This document shows positions 8,930 to 17,930 of a DNA stretch of 64,000 nucleotides, one piece after another. The first letter of the stretch is position 1; every line of letters starts with the position of its first letter. A program made the position numbers and the translations under genes. The notes beneath the pieces were generated by a model that was not told the origin of the DNA, made no database searches, and saw only the letters and a list, made by a program, of their open reading frames with translations. This DNA comes from Tenacibaculum pelagium. Its GTDB lineage: Bacteria; Bacteroidota; Bacteroidia; Flavobacteriales; Flavobacteriaceae. The DNA lies in assembly GCF_014062345.1 (NCBI RefSeq), contig NZ_JACGLS010000002.1, forward strand, positions 248,001 to 312,000, read 5' to 3'.

Positions 8930-9445
8930 TGCTTCAGTTTCTGCATTATCTTCTTCAACCTCACCATCTTTAATTATCGATGGAAAAATTGTTGGTGCTA
9001 TTTTTTTAACTGGTTTATAAAGAATAGACTCCTCTAAACTTTCTTGAGACACAAACGGAATCGTATCATTCATTTTTCCAAAAAAGATAAATACCACACT
9101 TAAAATCAACCCGATTTTTAAAGCACCAAACACTCCTCCTAAAATTTTATTTAAAATCCCAAGTGAAGCAAAATCAGCAATTTTAGTTAAGATCTTTCCT
9201 AATAAAGCTATCACAACAATAATTACAACAAATGTTCCTGCAAATGCTGCTAATGAAATATACTTTTCATCCCAACTTACGCTATCCTTTAACCAATCTC
9301 CAATAAAATAAGAAAAGTGAATTGCTCCATAAACTCCGGCGACTAACGCCACTAAAGACGCAACCTCAACAAACAGTCCTTTCATTAAACCTCGTACAAA
9401 ACCAAAAAGTAGTAATGCAGCAATTATTATATCAAATGTATTCAT
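8927..9445 (-). CDS. CvpA family membrane protein
   Basis: 172 residues with four hydrophobic helices. The N-terminal pattern FDIIIAALLLFGFVRGLMKG is typical of the CvpA/colicin V production family, which includes small inner-membrane proteins of poorly known role (biofilm, bile and envelope-stress phenotypes in other bacteria). The C-terminal 40 residues are hydrophilic and acidic (EVEEDNAETEA). Single gene, divergent from the next open frame and convergent with the carbonic anhydrase gene. Confidence 0.85.
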   Translation of the reverse strand: MNTFDIIIAALLLFGFVRGLMKGLFVEVASLVALVAGVYGAIHFSYFIGDWLKDSVSWDEKYISLAAFAGTFVVIIVVIALLGKILTKIADFASLGILNKILGGVFGALKIGLILSVVFIFFGKMNDTIPFVSQESLEESILYKPVKKIAPTIFPSIIKDGEVEEDNAETEA

Positions 9446-9486
9446 AGTATTTAAATGTTTCTGTGTAAATATACATAACTCATTTG

Positions 9487-9494
9487 TATCTTTG
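9487..9494 (+). promoter_or_regulatory. -7 promoter box upstream of the 118-aa gene
   Basis: TATCTTTG fits TAnnTTTG. It overlaps the in-frame TTG at 9492, which argues that translation starts at the ATG at 9513 instead. No clear -33 TTG was found. Confidence 0.5.
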
Positions 9495-9512
9495 TGTAAT
9501 CAAAAATCAGAG

Positions 9513-9869
9513 ATGACGAAAGAAGTTAGTTTAAAAGAAAAATGGGATGTTGTTGTAAAAAACTTATCACAACAATTTGCAGAAGGAGACGAATTAAATG
9601 TTGATGGAATTATCTATTTAATAGGTGTACAAGAATTAGGGCAAGGGCACAGAAAATTTAAAAAAGACGAAAAAGTAAACTTAATGCATATTGCAATTTG
9701 TAAACTTTTAGAACCTTATGGTTATTATGAATTCGATTTTTTTGATAACGATGGTTGGCCACATTATAAAACACTAACTGAATTACCTAGCTTAAAACCA
9801 GGAGAACAATCTGTACTCATAAAAGAAGCTATTATTAATTATTTTGAAGCTATTGATTTTTTTAAGTAA
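9513..9869 (+). CDS. Conserved-looking hypothetical protein
   Basis: 118 residues, soluble, mixed alpha/beta, no signal peptide. I do not recognise the family. Visible features are a central hydrophobic strand (VDGIIYLIGVQELG), a KFKKDEKVNLMHIAICKLL helix and an aspartate/aromatic-rich stretch (YYEFDFFDNDGWPHYKTL). The start at 9513 was preferred to the TTG at 9492 because a promoter box covers the latter. Its 3' end overlaps that of the convergent SDR gene by 8 nt, with no terminator between them. Confidence 0.75.
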   Translation: MTKEVSLKEKWDVVVKNLSQQFAEGDELNVDGIIYLIGVQELGQGHRKFKKDEKVNLMHIAICKLLEPYGYYEFDFFDNDGWPHYKTLTELPSLKPGEQSVLIKEAIINYFEAIDFFK

Positions 9870-10656
9870 CACTTAATTTTCGAATCATTTTTGATAATAA
9901 TTTAGGAAAAAAACGCTTCGCATACACGCCTAATTTTTCTTTAGCTCCGGCTATATAAACTTCCTCTCGTTTATTTTTTATTGCCTTTACCATTAATTTA
10001 GCAAACTTATCTGGATCAATTCCATTAGCTGTAGCAGTGTCCATAGAATTTTGCGGAGAACCATCTCCTGTTAATGCATTCTTAGACACATTAGTGGTTA
10101 CAAAACCTGGGCATACCAAAGTAACTACTATATTATCTTTAAAATGTTCTGCTCTTAAGCTATCAAAAAAACCATGTAATGCATGTTTTGTTGCTGCATA
10201 AGTTGATCGTAATGGAGTTCCAATTTTACCAACAATACTTGTAGTTACTACAAAGTGTCCATTTTTTTGCTTAATAAAATAAGGCAATAATGCTTTTGAT
10301 AAAGCTACAGTTCCTAGGTAATTAATATCCATTAAGCGTTTATCAACAGAAATATCAGTGTCTTTAACTAAAGATCGTTGACTAATACCTCCGTTATTTA
10401 CTAATACATTAATCTTTCCAAAATAAGAAATTGCTTCTTTTACCTTAACATCCATCTTCGAATAATCTTCTAAATCAAGTGGTAAAACTTTAACTTTTGA
10501 CGAGTTTTTACAAAGCTTTTTTACTTCTTCTAAAGTTTTTTTATTTCTAGAAGATAAAATTAAATTCACATTATAATTAGATAACTCTATTGCTAATGAT
10601 TTCCCTATTCCAGAGGATGCTCCTGTAATCCAAAAAACCTTATTTTCGAAACTCAT
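9862..10656 (-). CDS. Short-chain dehydrogenase/reductase
   Basis: 264 residues, classical SDR. The nucleotide-binding motif TGASSGIG is at residues 11-18, NNGG at 87-90, and the catalytic set is Asn112, Ser140, Tyr153 and Lys157 (STYAATKHAL). The basic residues after the second strand (SSRNKK) suggest NADP(H) preference. The substrate cannot be read from sequence; related flavobacterial proteins are called DHRS7-like. A basic C-terminus (GVYAKRFFPKLLSKMIRK) may associate with the membrane. It is transcribed alone. Confidence 0.9.
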   Translation of the reverse strand: MSFENKVFWITGASSGIGKSLAIELSNYNVNLILSSRNKKTLEEVKKLCKNSSKVKVLPLDLEDYSKMDVKVKEAISYFGKINVLVNNGGISQRSLVKDTDISVDKRLMDINYLGTVALSKALLPYFIKQKNGHFVVTTSIVGKIGTPLRSTYAATKHALHGFFDSLRAEHFKDNIVVTLVCPGFVTTNVSKNALTGDGSPQNSMDTATANGIDPDKFAKLMVKAIKNKREEVYIAGAKEKLGVYAKRFFPKLLSKMIRKLSVT

Positions 10657-10780
10657 TTTTAATCTTTTTTATAAAAAACACTTCTAAAATAAGTAAGAAA
10701 AAATAAAAATGGTACACTTCTTGGAAAGAAGTTAGCAAATGACTAGTTTTAAAACCTTAATAACAACCCTTTAAATTATA

Positions 10781-12163
10781 ATGATGAAAAAATTACTGGC
10801 TATATTAATCTTTGCTACATCAATTGCTAACGCGCAATATACTGTTAAAGGAACAATGACTCCTCCAGAAAAAGATAACTGGGTAGCTTTATATAAAATA
10901 GAAGGAGCAAAACAAAAATATATTACCAATGCAACTATAAAATTTGACACCGTTGCCGTAGGTGCTGGAAGTCAAGTAATAGGAAAGTTTAAATTCGACT
11001 TACCTGCTACAACTAAACCTGGTGCATACAGAGCTACTTATAGAAATAGAGGTGCAGGGTTTGTAGATTTTTATTTTAATAAAGAAAATGTTGAATTTAT
11101 TTTTAACCCTAAATATCCTGAACAATCTGTTGTATTTACTTCTTCCAGAGAGAATAAATTATATAATGAATATTTAGAAGCATATGCTTTAGTTCAAAAG
11201 AAAATGGATGAATATCAAGTATCATATATTCAAGAAGGGAATAAAGATGCTAAAAAAGCCTATAAAAAAGAGTTTAAAAAATTGGAAGAGGTTCAGGAAA
11301 TTTATGAAAATAAGTCTGAAGGAATGTTAGTAAATAACTTCATTAAAGCTTCACAACGTTACAATCCTTCGAGTCCTTTTGACAACATGCAAGATTATTT
11401 AACTGCTACAGTTGATAACTTCTTTAAGAATGTTGACTTTAACAGTAATGCTTTATACAATTCTTCTTTTTTAATTGATCGTATTACTGATTATGTTTTC
11501 TATTTAAATTATTCTGAAGATGCTTCTTTACAACAAGAATTATTAAAAGAATCGATTACTAAAGTAATGGATAAAGCATCAAGTAATAAATTAAAATCTT
11601 CTATTACTAAATTTTTAATTGGTTACCTTACTGAAAAACGTAATGGAGAAGCTGTTGATTGGTTGCTTGCTGAATATTATGATAAACTTCCAGAAAACAA
11701 TAAAGATGCTGAATTTAAAAAAGAAATTTTAAAAACATTAAGTGCTACTGTAGGAAGAACTGCTCCTAACTTCTCATGGAAAGAAGGTGATAAAGATTTT
11801 AAATTATCAACATTGAATGATGGAGAGAAATATCTATTAGTTTTTTGGAGTACAGCTTGTCCACACTGTGTTAAAGATGTACCTAAACTACACGAATTAA
11901 TGCAAAAACACAAAAATGTTTCAGTAGTCTCATTTTCTGTTGAAGATGCTGATGGAGTAAATGATTGGAACGAGTTTAAGAAAAATTTACCTTATTGGCA
12001 TAATGCTATGGGTACTCACCCAGACCATAAATGGAGTAACGAAACTGTACAAGCATATAATTTATTAAGTACACCTTCCTTTTTTATATTAGATAAAAAC
12101 AAAAAAATTATAGCTTTACCTGAGCATTTAGAAGATGTTGAGGCTTATTTTAAAAAGCACTAA
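10781..12163 (+). CDS. TlpA-like periplasmic thiol-disulfide protein
   Basis: 460 residues. Signal peptide (LLAILIFATSIANAQY), an N-terminal beta-rich domain of the DUF4369 type (about residues 20-130), a helical middle region, and a C-terminal thioredoxin fold with the redox motif CPHC (FWSTACPHCVKDVPKLHEL) and a cis-proline segment (LLSTPSFFILDKNKK). Such Bacteroidota proteins are placed in the periplasm or outer-membrane lipid layer and are thought to reduce or exchange disulfides. Start at the first of two ATGs. A strong terminator follows directly. Confidence 0.9.
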   Translation: MMKKLLAILIFATSIANAQYTVKGTMTPPEKDNWVALYKIEGAKQKYITNATIKFDTVAVGAGSQVIGKFKFDLPATTKPGAYRATYRNRGAGFVDFYFNKENVEFIFNPKYPEQSVVFTSSRENKLYNEYLEAYALVQKKMDEYQVSYIQEGNKDAKKAYKKEFKKLEEVQEIYENKSEGMLVNNFIKASQRYNPSSPFDNMQDYLTATVDNFFKNVDFNSNALYNSSFLIDRITDYVFYLNYSEDASLQQELLKESITKVMDKASSNKLKSSITKFLIGYLTEKRNGEAVDWLLAEYYDKLPENNKDAEFKKEILKTLSATVGRTAPNFSWKEGDKDFKLSTLNDGEKYLLVFWSTACPHCVKDVPKLHELMQKHKNVSVVSFSVEDADGVNDWNEFKKNLPYWHNAMGTHPDHKWSNETVQAYNLLSTPSFFILDKNKKIIALPEHLEDVEAYFKKH

Positions 12164-12180
12164 AAACGTATTGATTAAAA

Positions 12181-12222
12181 ACAAACCCCGATAATTTTAA
12201 AATTATCGGGGTTTGTTTTTTA
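12181..12222. terminator. Perfect 18-bp inverted repeat terminator
   Basis: Bases 12181-12198 and 12199-12216 are exact reverse complements (core CCCCGATAATTTT), followed by a T run. It serves the TlpA-like gene and may serve the convergent yraN gene. Confidence 0.92.
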
Positions 12223-12579
12223 AAAATATAAAAAAGCATCTTTTAAATGCTGTATATTGAATTCGTTTTTCTCTTTGGTAATTGCAATGATATCAAATCG
12301 AATATCAACCTCTAAATCTTTTTCTAACACATAATTATCAATTGCAGCAACCAATAATTGTATCTTTTTCTTATTCACAAAATCTTGAGGATTACCGAAT
12401 TCATTAGTAGAACGTGTTTTTACCTCAACAGCAACTAATAAATTCTCTTTTTTTGCAATAATATCTATCTCCGCTTTCTGATAACGGTAATTTTTTTCAA
12501 CTATTAAATATCCTCTTTCAAGTAAGTAATCAACAGCTAATTGTTCTCCTTTGTTTCCAAGATCATTGTGTTGTGCCAT
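12220..12579 (-). CDS. YraN/UPF0102 endonuclease-like protein
   Basis: 119 residues, full length for the family. The restriction-endonuclease-like core is visible: an early Glu in NKGEQLAVDYL, AEIDIIAK as the Asp-containing strand and VAVEVKTR as the E-x-K motif. The family is universal in bacteria, but its cellular substrate is not settled; a role in DNA recombination or branched DNA cleavage has been proposed. Its start overlaps the stop of the upstream LD-carboxypeptidase gene by one base (TAATG), so the two are co-translated. Confidence 0.9.
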   Translation of the reverse strand: MAQHNDLGNKGEQLAVDYLLERGYLIVEKNYRYQKAEIDIIAKKENLLVAVEVKTRSTNEFGNPQDFVNKKKIQLLVAAIDNYVLEKDLEVDIRFDIIAITKEKNEFNIQHLKDAFLYF

Positions 12580-13562
12580 TACTTAAATTCTACTTCAGAT
12601 GTATATTTTTTAATCGATAATTTAGTATTACCTCCCATAATTAGAGCTCTATTATCAGGTTCATGACCAGCAGGAAAATTAAATAATACAGGAATGTTAT
12701 CTGGCACAATATCTAAAATTAATTGCTCTATTGAACTTCCCCAAGGAGTCGTGTTCTTTTTTACTTTCGTCATATCTCCAACAATTACTCCTTTTACTTT
12801 TGTAAAATATCCAGCACGTTTAAGAGATTGCAACATTCTATCAATCGAATATTTGTACTCACCTATTTCTTCAATAAACAAAATCTTCCCATTTGTTAAA
12901 ATCTGACTATCGGAACCTAGCATCGAAGCCAAAATAGCAATGTTTCCTCCAACTAATTGTCCTGTTACTTTTCCTTCTCTATTATACTTGGAAGATTGAA
13001 TAACATGTTTTAATTCTTCTCCAAATAATGCCTTTCGTAAAGTTTCAATTGTCTCAGGAATATCTTCAGGTTTATCCTGCATACTAGTTCCCATCATACC
13101 ATGAATAGTTTCTATTCCTAAATTATGAATATGATTGTGAAACGCGGTGATATCAGAATAACCAACTACCCATTTTGGATTGTCTTTAAACTTCGTGAAA
13201 TCTAATTGATCTAAAATTCTAACAGAACCATAACCACCTCGAGCAGACCAAATTGCTTTAATGTTTGAGTTATCTAAAGCATCTTGAACATCTTGGCAAC
13301 GTTCTGCATCAGTTCCTGCAAAATGGTGGTTCTGATTGAACATATGTTTACCATACACTACTTTTAATCCCCAACTTTCGGCTAAAGCTTTCGCTTTATC
13401 AATAATATGCTTTCTATTCTTTAAAATACCTGCAGGAGCTACAATTGCAATCGTATCTCCTTTTTGTAAATAAGGTGGTTTTACTAACTTCATAGGTTGT
13501 GTTTGCGAATAAACTGATGAAATCATCAGTATAAAAAACAAAAAGAATATTCTTTTTTTCAT
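12579..13562 (-). CDS. LD-carboxypeptidase (peptidase family S66)
   Basis: 327 residues from the ATG at 13562; a TTG six bases upstream adds only two residues. Signal peptide KKRIFFLFFILMISSVYSQ, so the protein is exported, unlike cytoplasmic LdcA of E. coli. Family motifs are IAIVAPAG at the N-terminus, WSARGGYGSVRILDQLD, the nucleophile region VVGYSDITAFHN (Ser) and the late Glu/His segments (EEIGEYKYSIDRM; FPAGHEPDNRAL). It should cut the L,D-peptide bond of tetrapeptides in murein recycling or remodelling. It is coupled to yraN. Confidence 0.9.
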   Translation of the reverse strand: MKKRIFFLFFILMISSVYSQTQPMKLVKPPYLQKGDTIAIVAPAGILKNRKHIIDKAKALAESWGLKVVYGKHMFNQNHHFAGTDAERCQDVQDALDNSNIKAIWSARGGYGSVRILDQLDFTKFKDNPKWVVGYSDITAFHNHIHNLGIETIHGMMGTSMQDKPEDIPETIETLRKALFGEELKHVIQSSKYNREGKVTGQLVGGNIAILASMLGSDSQILTNGKILFIEEIGEYKYSIDRMLQSLKRAGYFTKVKGVIVGDMTKVKKNTTPWGSSIEQLILDIVPDNIPVLFNFPAGHEPDNRALIMGGNTKLSIKKYTSEVEFK

Positions 13563-13645
13563 AATCAAGTATTATTTCTTGATTCTAAAGTCTAAAATCT
13601 ATCAAATGTACCCAATTTATAACACTATAAAAAATTGCTTTTTCG

Positions 13646-13653
13646 TACTTTTG
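13646..13653 (+). promoter_or_regulatory. -7 promoter box of metG
   Basis: TACTTTTG fits TAnnTTTG and is 24 nt before the metG start. No TTG lies at the usual -33 distance. Confidence 0.5.
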
Positions 13654-13676
13654 CACTTTAATTTTAGCAAATAAAA

Positions 13677-15731
13677 ATGAGTACACCGAAAAGATATACA
13701 ATTACAGCTGCATTACCTTATACTAACGGACCTATTCATATTGGTCATTTAGCTGGGGTATATGTTCCTGGAGATATTTACGCGCGTTATTTACGTCAAC
13801 GAGGAAAAGATGTAGCTTACATTTGTGGTTCAGACGAACACGGAGTTGCGATACCAATGCGTGCAAAAAAAGAAGGTGTTACTCCACAAGATATTATTGA
13901 TAAATACCACGGAATTATAAAAAAATCTTTTACTGATTTTGGTATTTCTTTTGACAATTACTCGCGTACATCTTCAGAAATCCATCATAAAACTGCATCT
14001 GATTTTTTCACCAAGTTATATAACGATGGAGAATTTATCGAAGAAGTTACCGAGCAGTTATACGATGCAGAAGCAAATCAATATTTAGCGGATCGTTTTG
14101 TTATTGGTACTTGCCCAAAATGTGGAAACGAAGAGAGTTATGGTGATCAATGTGAAAACTGTGGAACAAGTCATAACGCAACAGATTTAATCAATCCTAA
14201 ATCGGCAATTACTGGAAATGTTCCTACTTTAAAAGAAACAAAACACTGGTTTTTACCTTTAGACAAACACGAAGCTTTTTTACGTGAGTGGATTGTTGAA
14301 GGTCATAAACACGATTGGAAACCTAATGTTTTAGGTCAATGTAAATCTTGGATTGACGATGGTTTACGCCCTCGTGCAGTAACGCGTGATTTAGACTGGG
14401 GAATTCCTGTACCTGTTGAAGGAGCAGACGGAAAAGTGTTATACGTTTGGTTCGATGCCCCAATTGGTTATATTTCTGCTACCAAAGAATGGGCAGCTCG
14501 TGAAGGTAAAAACTGGGAAGATTACTGGAAAAAAGACGACACAAAATTAGTACACTTTATTGGTAAAGATAATATTGTATTTCACTGTTTGATTTTTCCA
14601 TCAATGTTAAAAGCACATGGTGATTATATTTTGCCTGATAACGTACCAGCCAACGAGTTTTTAAATTTAGAAGGAAATAAATTATCTACTTCAAAAAATT
14701 GGGCAGTTTGGTTACATGAATATTTAGAAGATTTTCCTGATCAACAAGATGTATTGCGTTATACTTTAACAGCAAATGCACCTGAAAGTAAAGACAACGA
14801 TTTTACTTGGAAAGATTTTCAAACTAAAAACAATAGTGAGTTAGTTGCTATTTTCGGAAACTTTATAAACCGTGTGGTTGTTTTAACAAACAAATACTAC
14901 GACGGACAAGTTCCTGCAGCTGGAGATTTATCAGAAATTGATGAAGAAACATTAGAGAGTTTAAAACAGTTTCCAGATACAATCGCAAAATCTATAGAGC
15001 GCTATCGTTTTAGAGAAGCTTCTCAAGAACTAATGAATTTAGCGCGTTTAGGAAATAAATATTTAGCGGATGAAGAACCTTGGAAAGTAATTAAGGTTGA
15101 TGAGGAACGTACAAAAACAATTATGAATGTAGCATTGCAAATCGCAACTGCATTAGCTGTTCTATCTGAACCTTTTTTACCGTTTACTTCAACTAAATTA
15201 AAATCAATTTTAAATATTGATACTGATTTATCTTGGGAAGATGTATCTGAAAAAGATGTTTTAATTTCTGATAATCATCAAATTAATAAAGCTGAATTAT
15301 TATTCTCAAAAATAGAAGATAAAACGATTGAAGCGCAGTTAGCAAAGTTGGAAGCTACGAAACTAGCAAACGAAGCTGCGAACAAAGTAATCGAGCCTCA
15401 AAAAGACACAATTCAGTTTGATGACTTTACTAAATTAGATATTAGAGTAGGTACTATTTTAGAAGCTGAAAAAGTAGCTAAAACTAAAAAATTATTAAAG
15501 CTTACTGTTGATGTAGGTCTTGATAAAAGAACTATTGTTTCTGGTATTGCTGAAAGCTTTAAACCAGAAGATATTATTGGTCAGCAAGTATCAGTAGTTT
15601 GTAATTTAGCACCTCGTAAATTAAAGGGTATAGAAAGCCAAGGAATGATTTTAATGACCGATACTCCTGATGGAAAATTAGCCTTTGTACAACCTTCTAC
15701 CGAGGTGAATAACGGAGAGTTTATTTCTTAG
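13677..15731 (+). CDS. metG: Methionyl-tRNA synthetase with C-terminal tRNA-binding domain
   Basis: 684 residues. Class I signatures are HIGH at residues 21-24 ([11 protein letters not shown]) and a KMSKS equivalent KLSTSK near residue 334. The zinc knuckle has two CxxC pairs ([18 protein letters not shown]) near residues 145-162. The last 110 residues are the Trbp111/EMAP-II-like OB-fold ([20 protein letters not shown]), which increases tRNA affinity and mediates dimer formation in this long MetG type. Housekeeping gene; ends in a terminator before the AAA_15-RloB pair. Confidence 0.97.
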   Translation: MSTPKRYTITAALPYTNGPIHIGHLAGVYVPGDIYARYLRQRGKDVAYICGSDEHGVAIPMRAKKEGVTPQDIIDKYHGIIKKSFTDFGISFDNYSRTSSEIHHKTASDFFTKLYNDGEFIEEVTEQLYDAEANQYLADRFVIGTCPKCGNEESYGDQCENCGTSHNATDLINPKSAITGNVPTLKETKHWFLPLDKHEAFLREWIVEGHKHDWKPNVLGQCKSWIDDGLRPRAVTRDLDWGIPVPVEGADGKVLYVWFDAPIGYISATKEWAAREGKNWEDYWKKDDTKLVHFIGKDNIVFHCLIFPSMLKAHGDYILPDNVPANEFLNLEGNKLSTSKNWAVWLHEYLEDFPDQQDVLRYTLTANAPESKDNDFTWKDFQTKNNSELVAIFGNFINRVVVLTNKYYDGQVPAAGDLSEIDEETLESLKQFPDTIAKSIERYRFREASQELMNLARLGNKYLADEEPWKVIKVDEERTKTIMNVALQIATALAVLSEPFLPFTSTKLKSILNIDTDLSWEDVSEKDVLISDNHQINKAELLFSKIEDKTIEAQLAKLEATKLANEAANKVIEPQKDTIQFDDFTKLDIRVGTILEAEKVAKTKKLLKLTVDVGLDKRTIVSGIAESFKPEDIIGQQVSVVCNLAPRKLKGIESQGMILMTDTPDGKLAFVQPSTEVNNGEFIS

Positions 15732-15759
15732 ATAAAAACAACATTTTAGTATATTCATA

Positions 15760-15790
15760 ACCTCACTTTTTAAGTGAGGTTATTTTATTT
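15760..15790 (+). terminator. Terminator of metG
   Basis: 10-bp perfect stem (AACCTCACTT 15760-15769 and 15773-15782), 3-nt loop and a T-rich tail. It isolates metG from the following two-gene module. Confidence 0.88.
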
Positions 15791-15881
15791 TTTCGTTTTT
15801 TTCGTTAAAAAACACTTAATAATCTGATTTTAGTTATTTTTTAATTAAATTTACTCGCTCAATAACGAAAAAATCGAAATT

Positions 15882-17249
15882 ATGCTTATTAGGTTTACTG
15901 TCAGTAACTTTATGTCTTTTAAAGAAGAAACAGAATTCAATATGCTAACAGGAAAAGGAAATGGGTATATGAAACATGAAAATCATGTACATAAATCAAC
16001 TTCAGGTGTAAATATTTTAAAAACAGCCGCTTTATACGGTGCCAATGCTTCAGGTAAAAGTAATTTAATAAAAGCTATTGAATACTTAAAGGATTTAGTT
16101 ATTTATACTGAGCCTAATGAAAATTTAATTCCAATAAGTAAACGTTTTAGATTAGATAAAGAATACAAAGAACTTCCAACAACTTTTAGAATTGAATGTG
16201 TATATAAAGATATTCATTTCGATTATGCAGTTGAAATTCACAAAGGGAAAATAACAGAAGAATGGTTATATAAGATAAATTCTATAAAAAAAAATCAAGA
16301 AGAACTACTTTTTAATAGAAAGGGTGAAAATATAAATTTTGGAACTTCTTTTTCGGAAAAAAGTATTTCATACATTAAAGAATTTTTAAACAACGAATTA
16401 AAAAGTAATCAAACCGTTTTAAATGCTTCTCATAATAGAGTAAAAAATAATAACCTTTTAAATATAATCAATGAAGCTTTCTCTGAAATTAATATTATTC
16501 GTCCAGACTCTATAGATTTAGGCTATGCAGCTTCAATTTTAACCGGAAAAATATCTCATAATTTTGCTTCAGAAATTTTAAACAATGCAGAAACAGGTGT
16601 AGAAAAATTAGAAATTAAAGAAATCAGTGCTGATACTTTTTTTAGTTATGAAGAAGAAGATTTTAAAAATGATTTAATTGAAAGGCTTGAAGAAGGAATC
16701 GCTAGTGAAGATTATTTTAACGAAGAAGATGTGATAGTTACCTTTTCTAGAAGAAATGAATATCATGCTTTTAAAAAGCATAAAGGTAATTACTTCGTTT
16801 CATTATTAAAAACAAAGCACTATCTATCTGATGAATTATTTGATTTTAATGAAGAATCTGATGGTACAAATAGGTTGTTTGAATTATCTCCTATTTTTGA
16901 TCAATTAATAAATAACGACAATGCTGTTTTCATAATTGACGAACTTGAAAGAAGCATGCATCCAATTCTTGTTAAAGAATTAATCAAATTATTTTCTACA
17001 AAAATCACAAAAAATAATCAATTAATCTTTACAACTCACGAAAGTCAGTTATTAGATTTTGAGCTTTTTAGACAAGATGAAATTTGGTTTGCTGAGAAAA
17101 AAAAGAATGGAAGTACTGAGTTTTATCCTTTAAGTAAGTTTAAACCTAGAGAAGATAAAGACATTAGAAAAGGATACTTACAAGGGAGATATGGTGGCAT
17201 TCCTTTCTTAGGTGATTTTTCTAAACTTGAAACAATATCAAATGAATAG
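15882..17249 (+). CDS. AAA_15/OLD-like ATPase of an ATPase-RloB pair (RloA-like)
   Basis: 455 residues. The N-terminus LIRFTVSNFMSFKEETEFN is typical of ABC-type AAA_15 ATPases. Walker A is GANASGKS at residues 53-60; Walker B with catalytic Glu lies near residues 346-355 (FIIDELERSMHP), and a His-loop follows (TTHESQLLDF, about residue 383). No nuclease domain is seen in this subunit. The partner gene starts inside its stop codon region (8-nt overlap ATGAATAG), which indicates a fixed stoichiometric pair. Such AAA_15 plus RloB pairs were first noted as R-linked genes in Campylobacter restriction loci and resemble ATPase-TOPRIM antiviral modules (PARIS, OLD). The defence role is inference. 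Confidence 0.85.
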   Translation: MLIRFTVSNFMSFKEETEFNMLTGKGNGYMKHENHVHKSTSGVNILKTAALYGANASGKSNLIKAIEYLKDLVIYTEPNENLIPISKRFRLDKEYKELPTTFRIECVYKDIHFDYAVEIHKGKITEEWLYKINSIKKNQEELLFNRKGENINFGTSFSEKSISYIKEFLNNELKSNQTVLNASHNRVKNNNLLNIINEAFSEINIIRPDSIDLGYAASILTGKISHNFASEILNNAETGVEKLEIKEISADTFFSYEEEDFKNDLIERLEEGIASEDYFNEEDVIVTFSRRNEYHAFKKHKGNYFVSLLKTKHYLSDELFDFNEESDGTNRLFELSPIFDQLINNDNAVFIIDELERSMHPILVKELIKLFSTKITKNNQLIFTTHESQLLDFELFRQDEIWFAEKKKNGSTEFYPLSKFKPREDKDIRKGYLQGRYGGIPFLGDFSKLETISNE

Positions 17250-17886
17250 AAAAAAATATTGCTATGAAGATTATAATAAAAATGAACCTACAGAAGATGC
17301 AACAAAATTCTTTATAGTTTATGAAGGGCGAAGCAAAGAACCTAATTATTTTGAAGCTTTTAATGAAAAATTAATTGATAAAAAAAAGGCTTTTGTTTGT
17401 CATATTTTAGAAGAAGATACAGGCGTAGAAGGAAACACACCTTTAAAAATAAAAGAAAGAGTTCAATCCTTTATTAACAACCCACCTGTAAATATTTCTG
17501 TTACTCCTGATTCAGATGATAAATTTCGTTTTGTATTAGACTACGACAAACATCCAATAGAACATATAAATGAATTAATCGAATTTTCTAATCAACTCCA
17601 AAATTCTGGGGTATATATTAGTAATTATTGCTTTGAAGTTTGGCTATGGGCACATATTGATGATTTATCAAAAATTTCTTCAACTAAATCTAGTGAGATA
17701 AAACAAGAATTTGGAAATATTCAAAGCTTTAATTATCCTCATGAGTTTATAGATATTTCAATTATCAAAAAAGCTATTGAAAGATGTAAAAACTCTGATG
17801 TTAACACATCTAGAATAATCCCAAATCAAAAAAACAGCAAGGTCTATATACTTATTCAAGAACTATTAAACTATTCATCGGATTAA
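17242..17886 (+). CDS. RloB-like protein (TOPRIM-like putative nuclease partner)
   Basis: 214 residues from the ATG at 17242; the upstream in-frame GTG at 17212 is buried in the ATPase gene and less likely. RloB family hallmarks are visible: FFIVYEGRSKEPNYFEAF at residues about 23-40 (conserved Glu28), FVLDYDKHP near residue 97 giving a DxD pair, and SNYCFEVWLWAH near residue 128, the counterpart of the family motif SNPCFELWLLLH. The Glu plus DxD pattern is what a TOPRIM-like metal site needs, and the related DUF4435 protein AriB of PARIS is a toxin nuclease held by its ATPase. Whether this one cuts nucleic acid is inference. It sits between housekeeping genes metG and tex. Confidence 0.85.
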   Translation: MNRKKYCYEDYNKNEPTEDATKFFIVYEGRSKEPNYFEAFNEKLIDKKKAFVCHILEEDTGVEGNTPLKIKERVQSFINNPPVNISVTPDSDDKFRFVLDYDKHPIEHINELIEFSNQLQNSGVYISNYCFEVWLWAHIDDLSKISSTKSSEIKQEFGNIQSFNYPHEFIDISIIKKAIERCKNSDVNTSRIIPNQKNSKVYILIQELLNYSSD

Positions 17887-17930
17887 CTTTAATTTAAAAA
17901 TTACACTTTTTTACCACTATAACAAACGAA

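Noticed and set aside
15882..17886. Assigning the ATPase pair to PARIS, Septu or Gabija
   Set aside because: The partner shows RloB motifs, not DUF4435, HNH or UvrD-like helicase features. Only an AAA_15-RloB module is supported.
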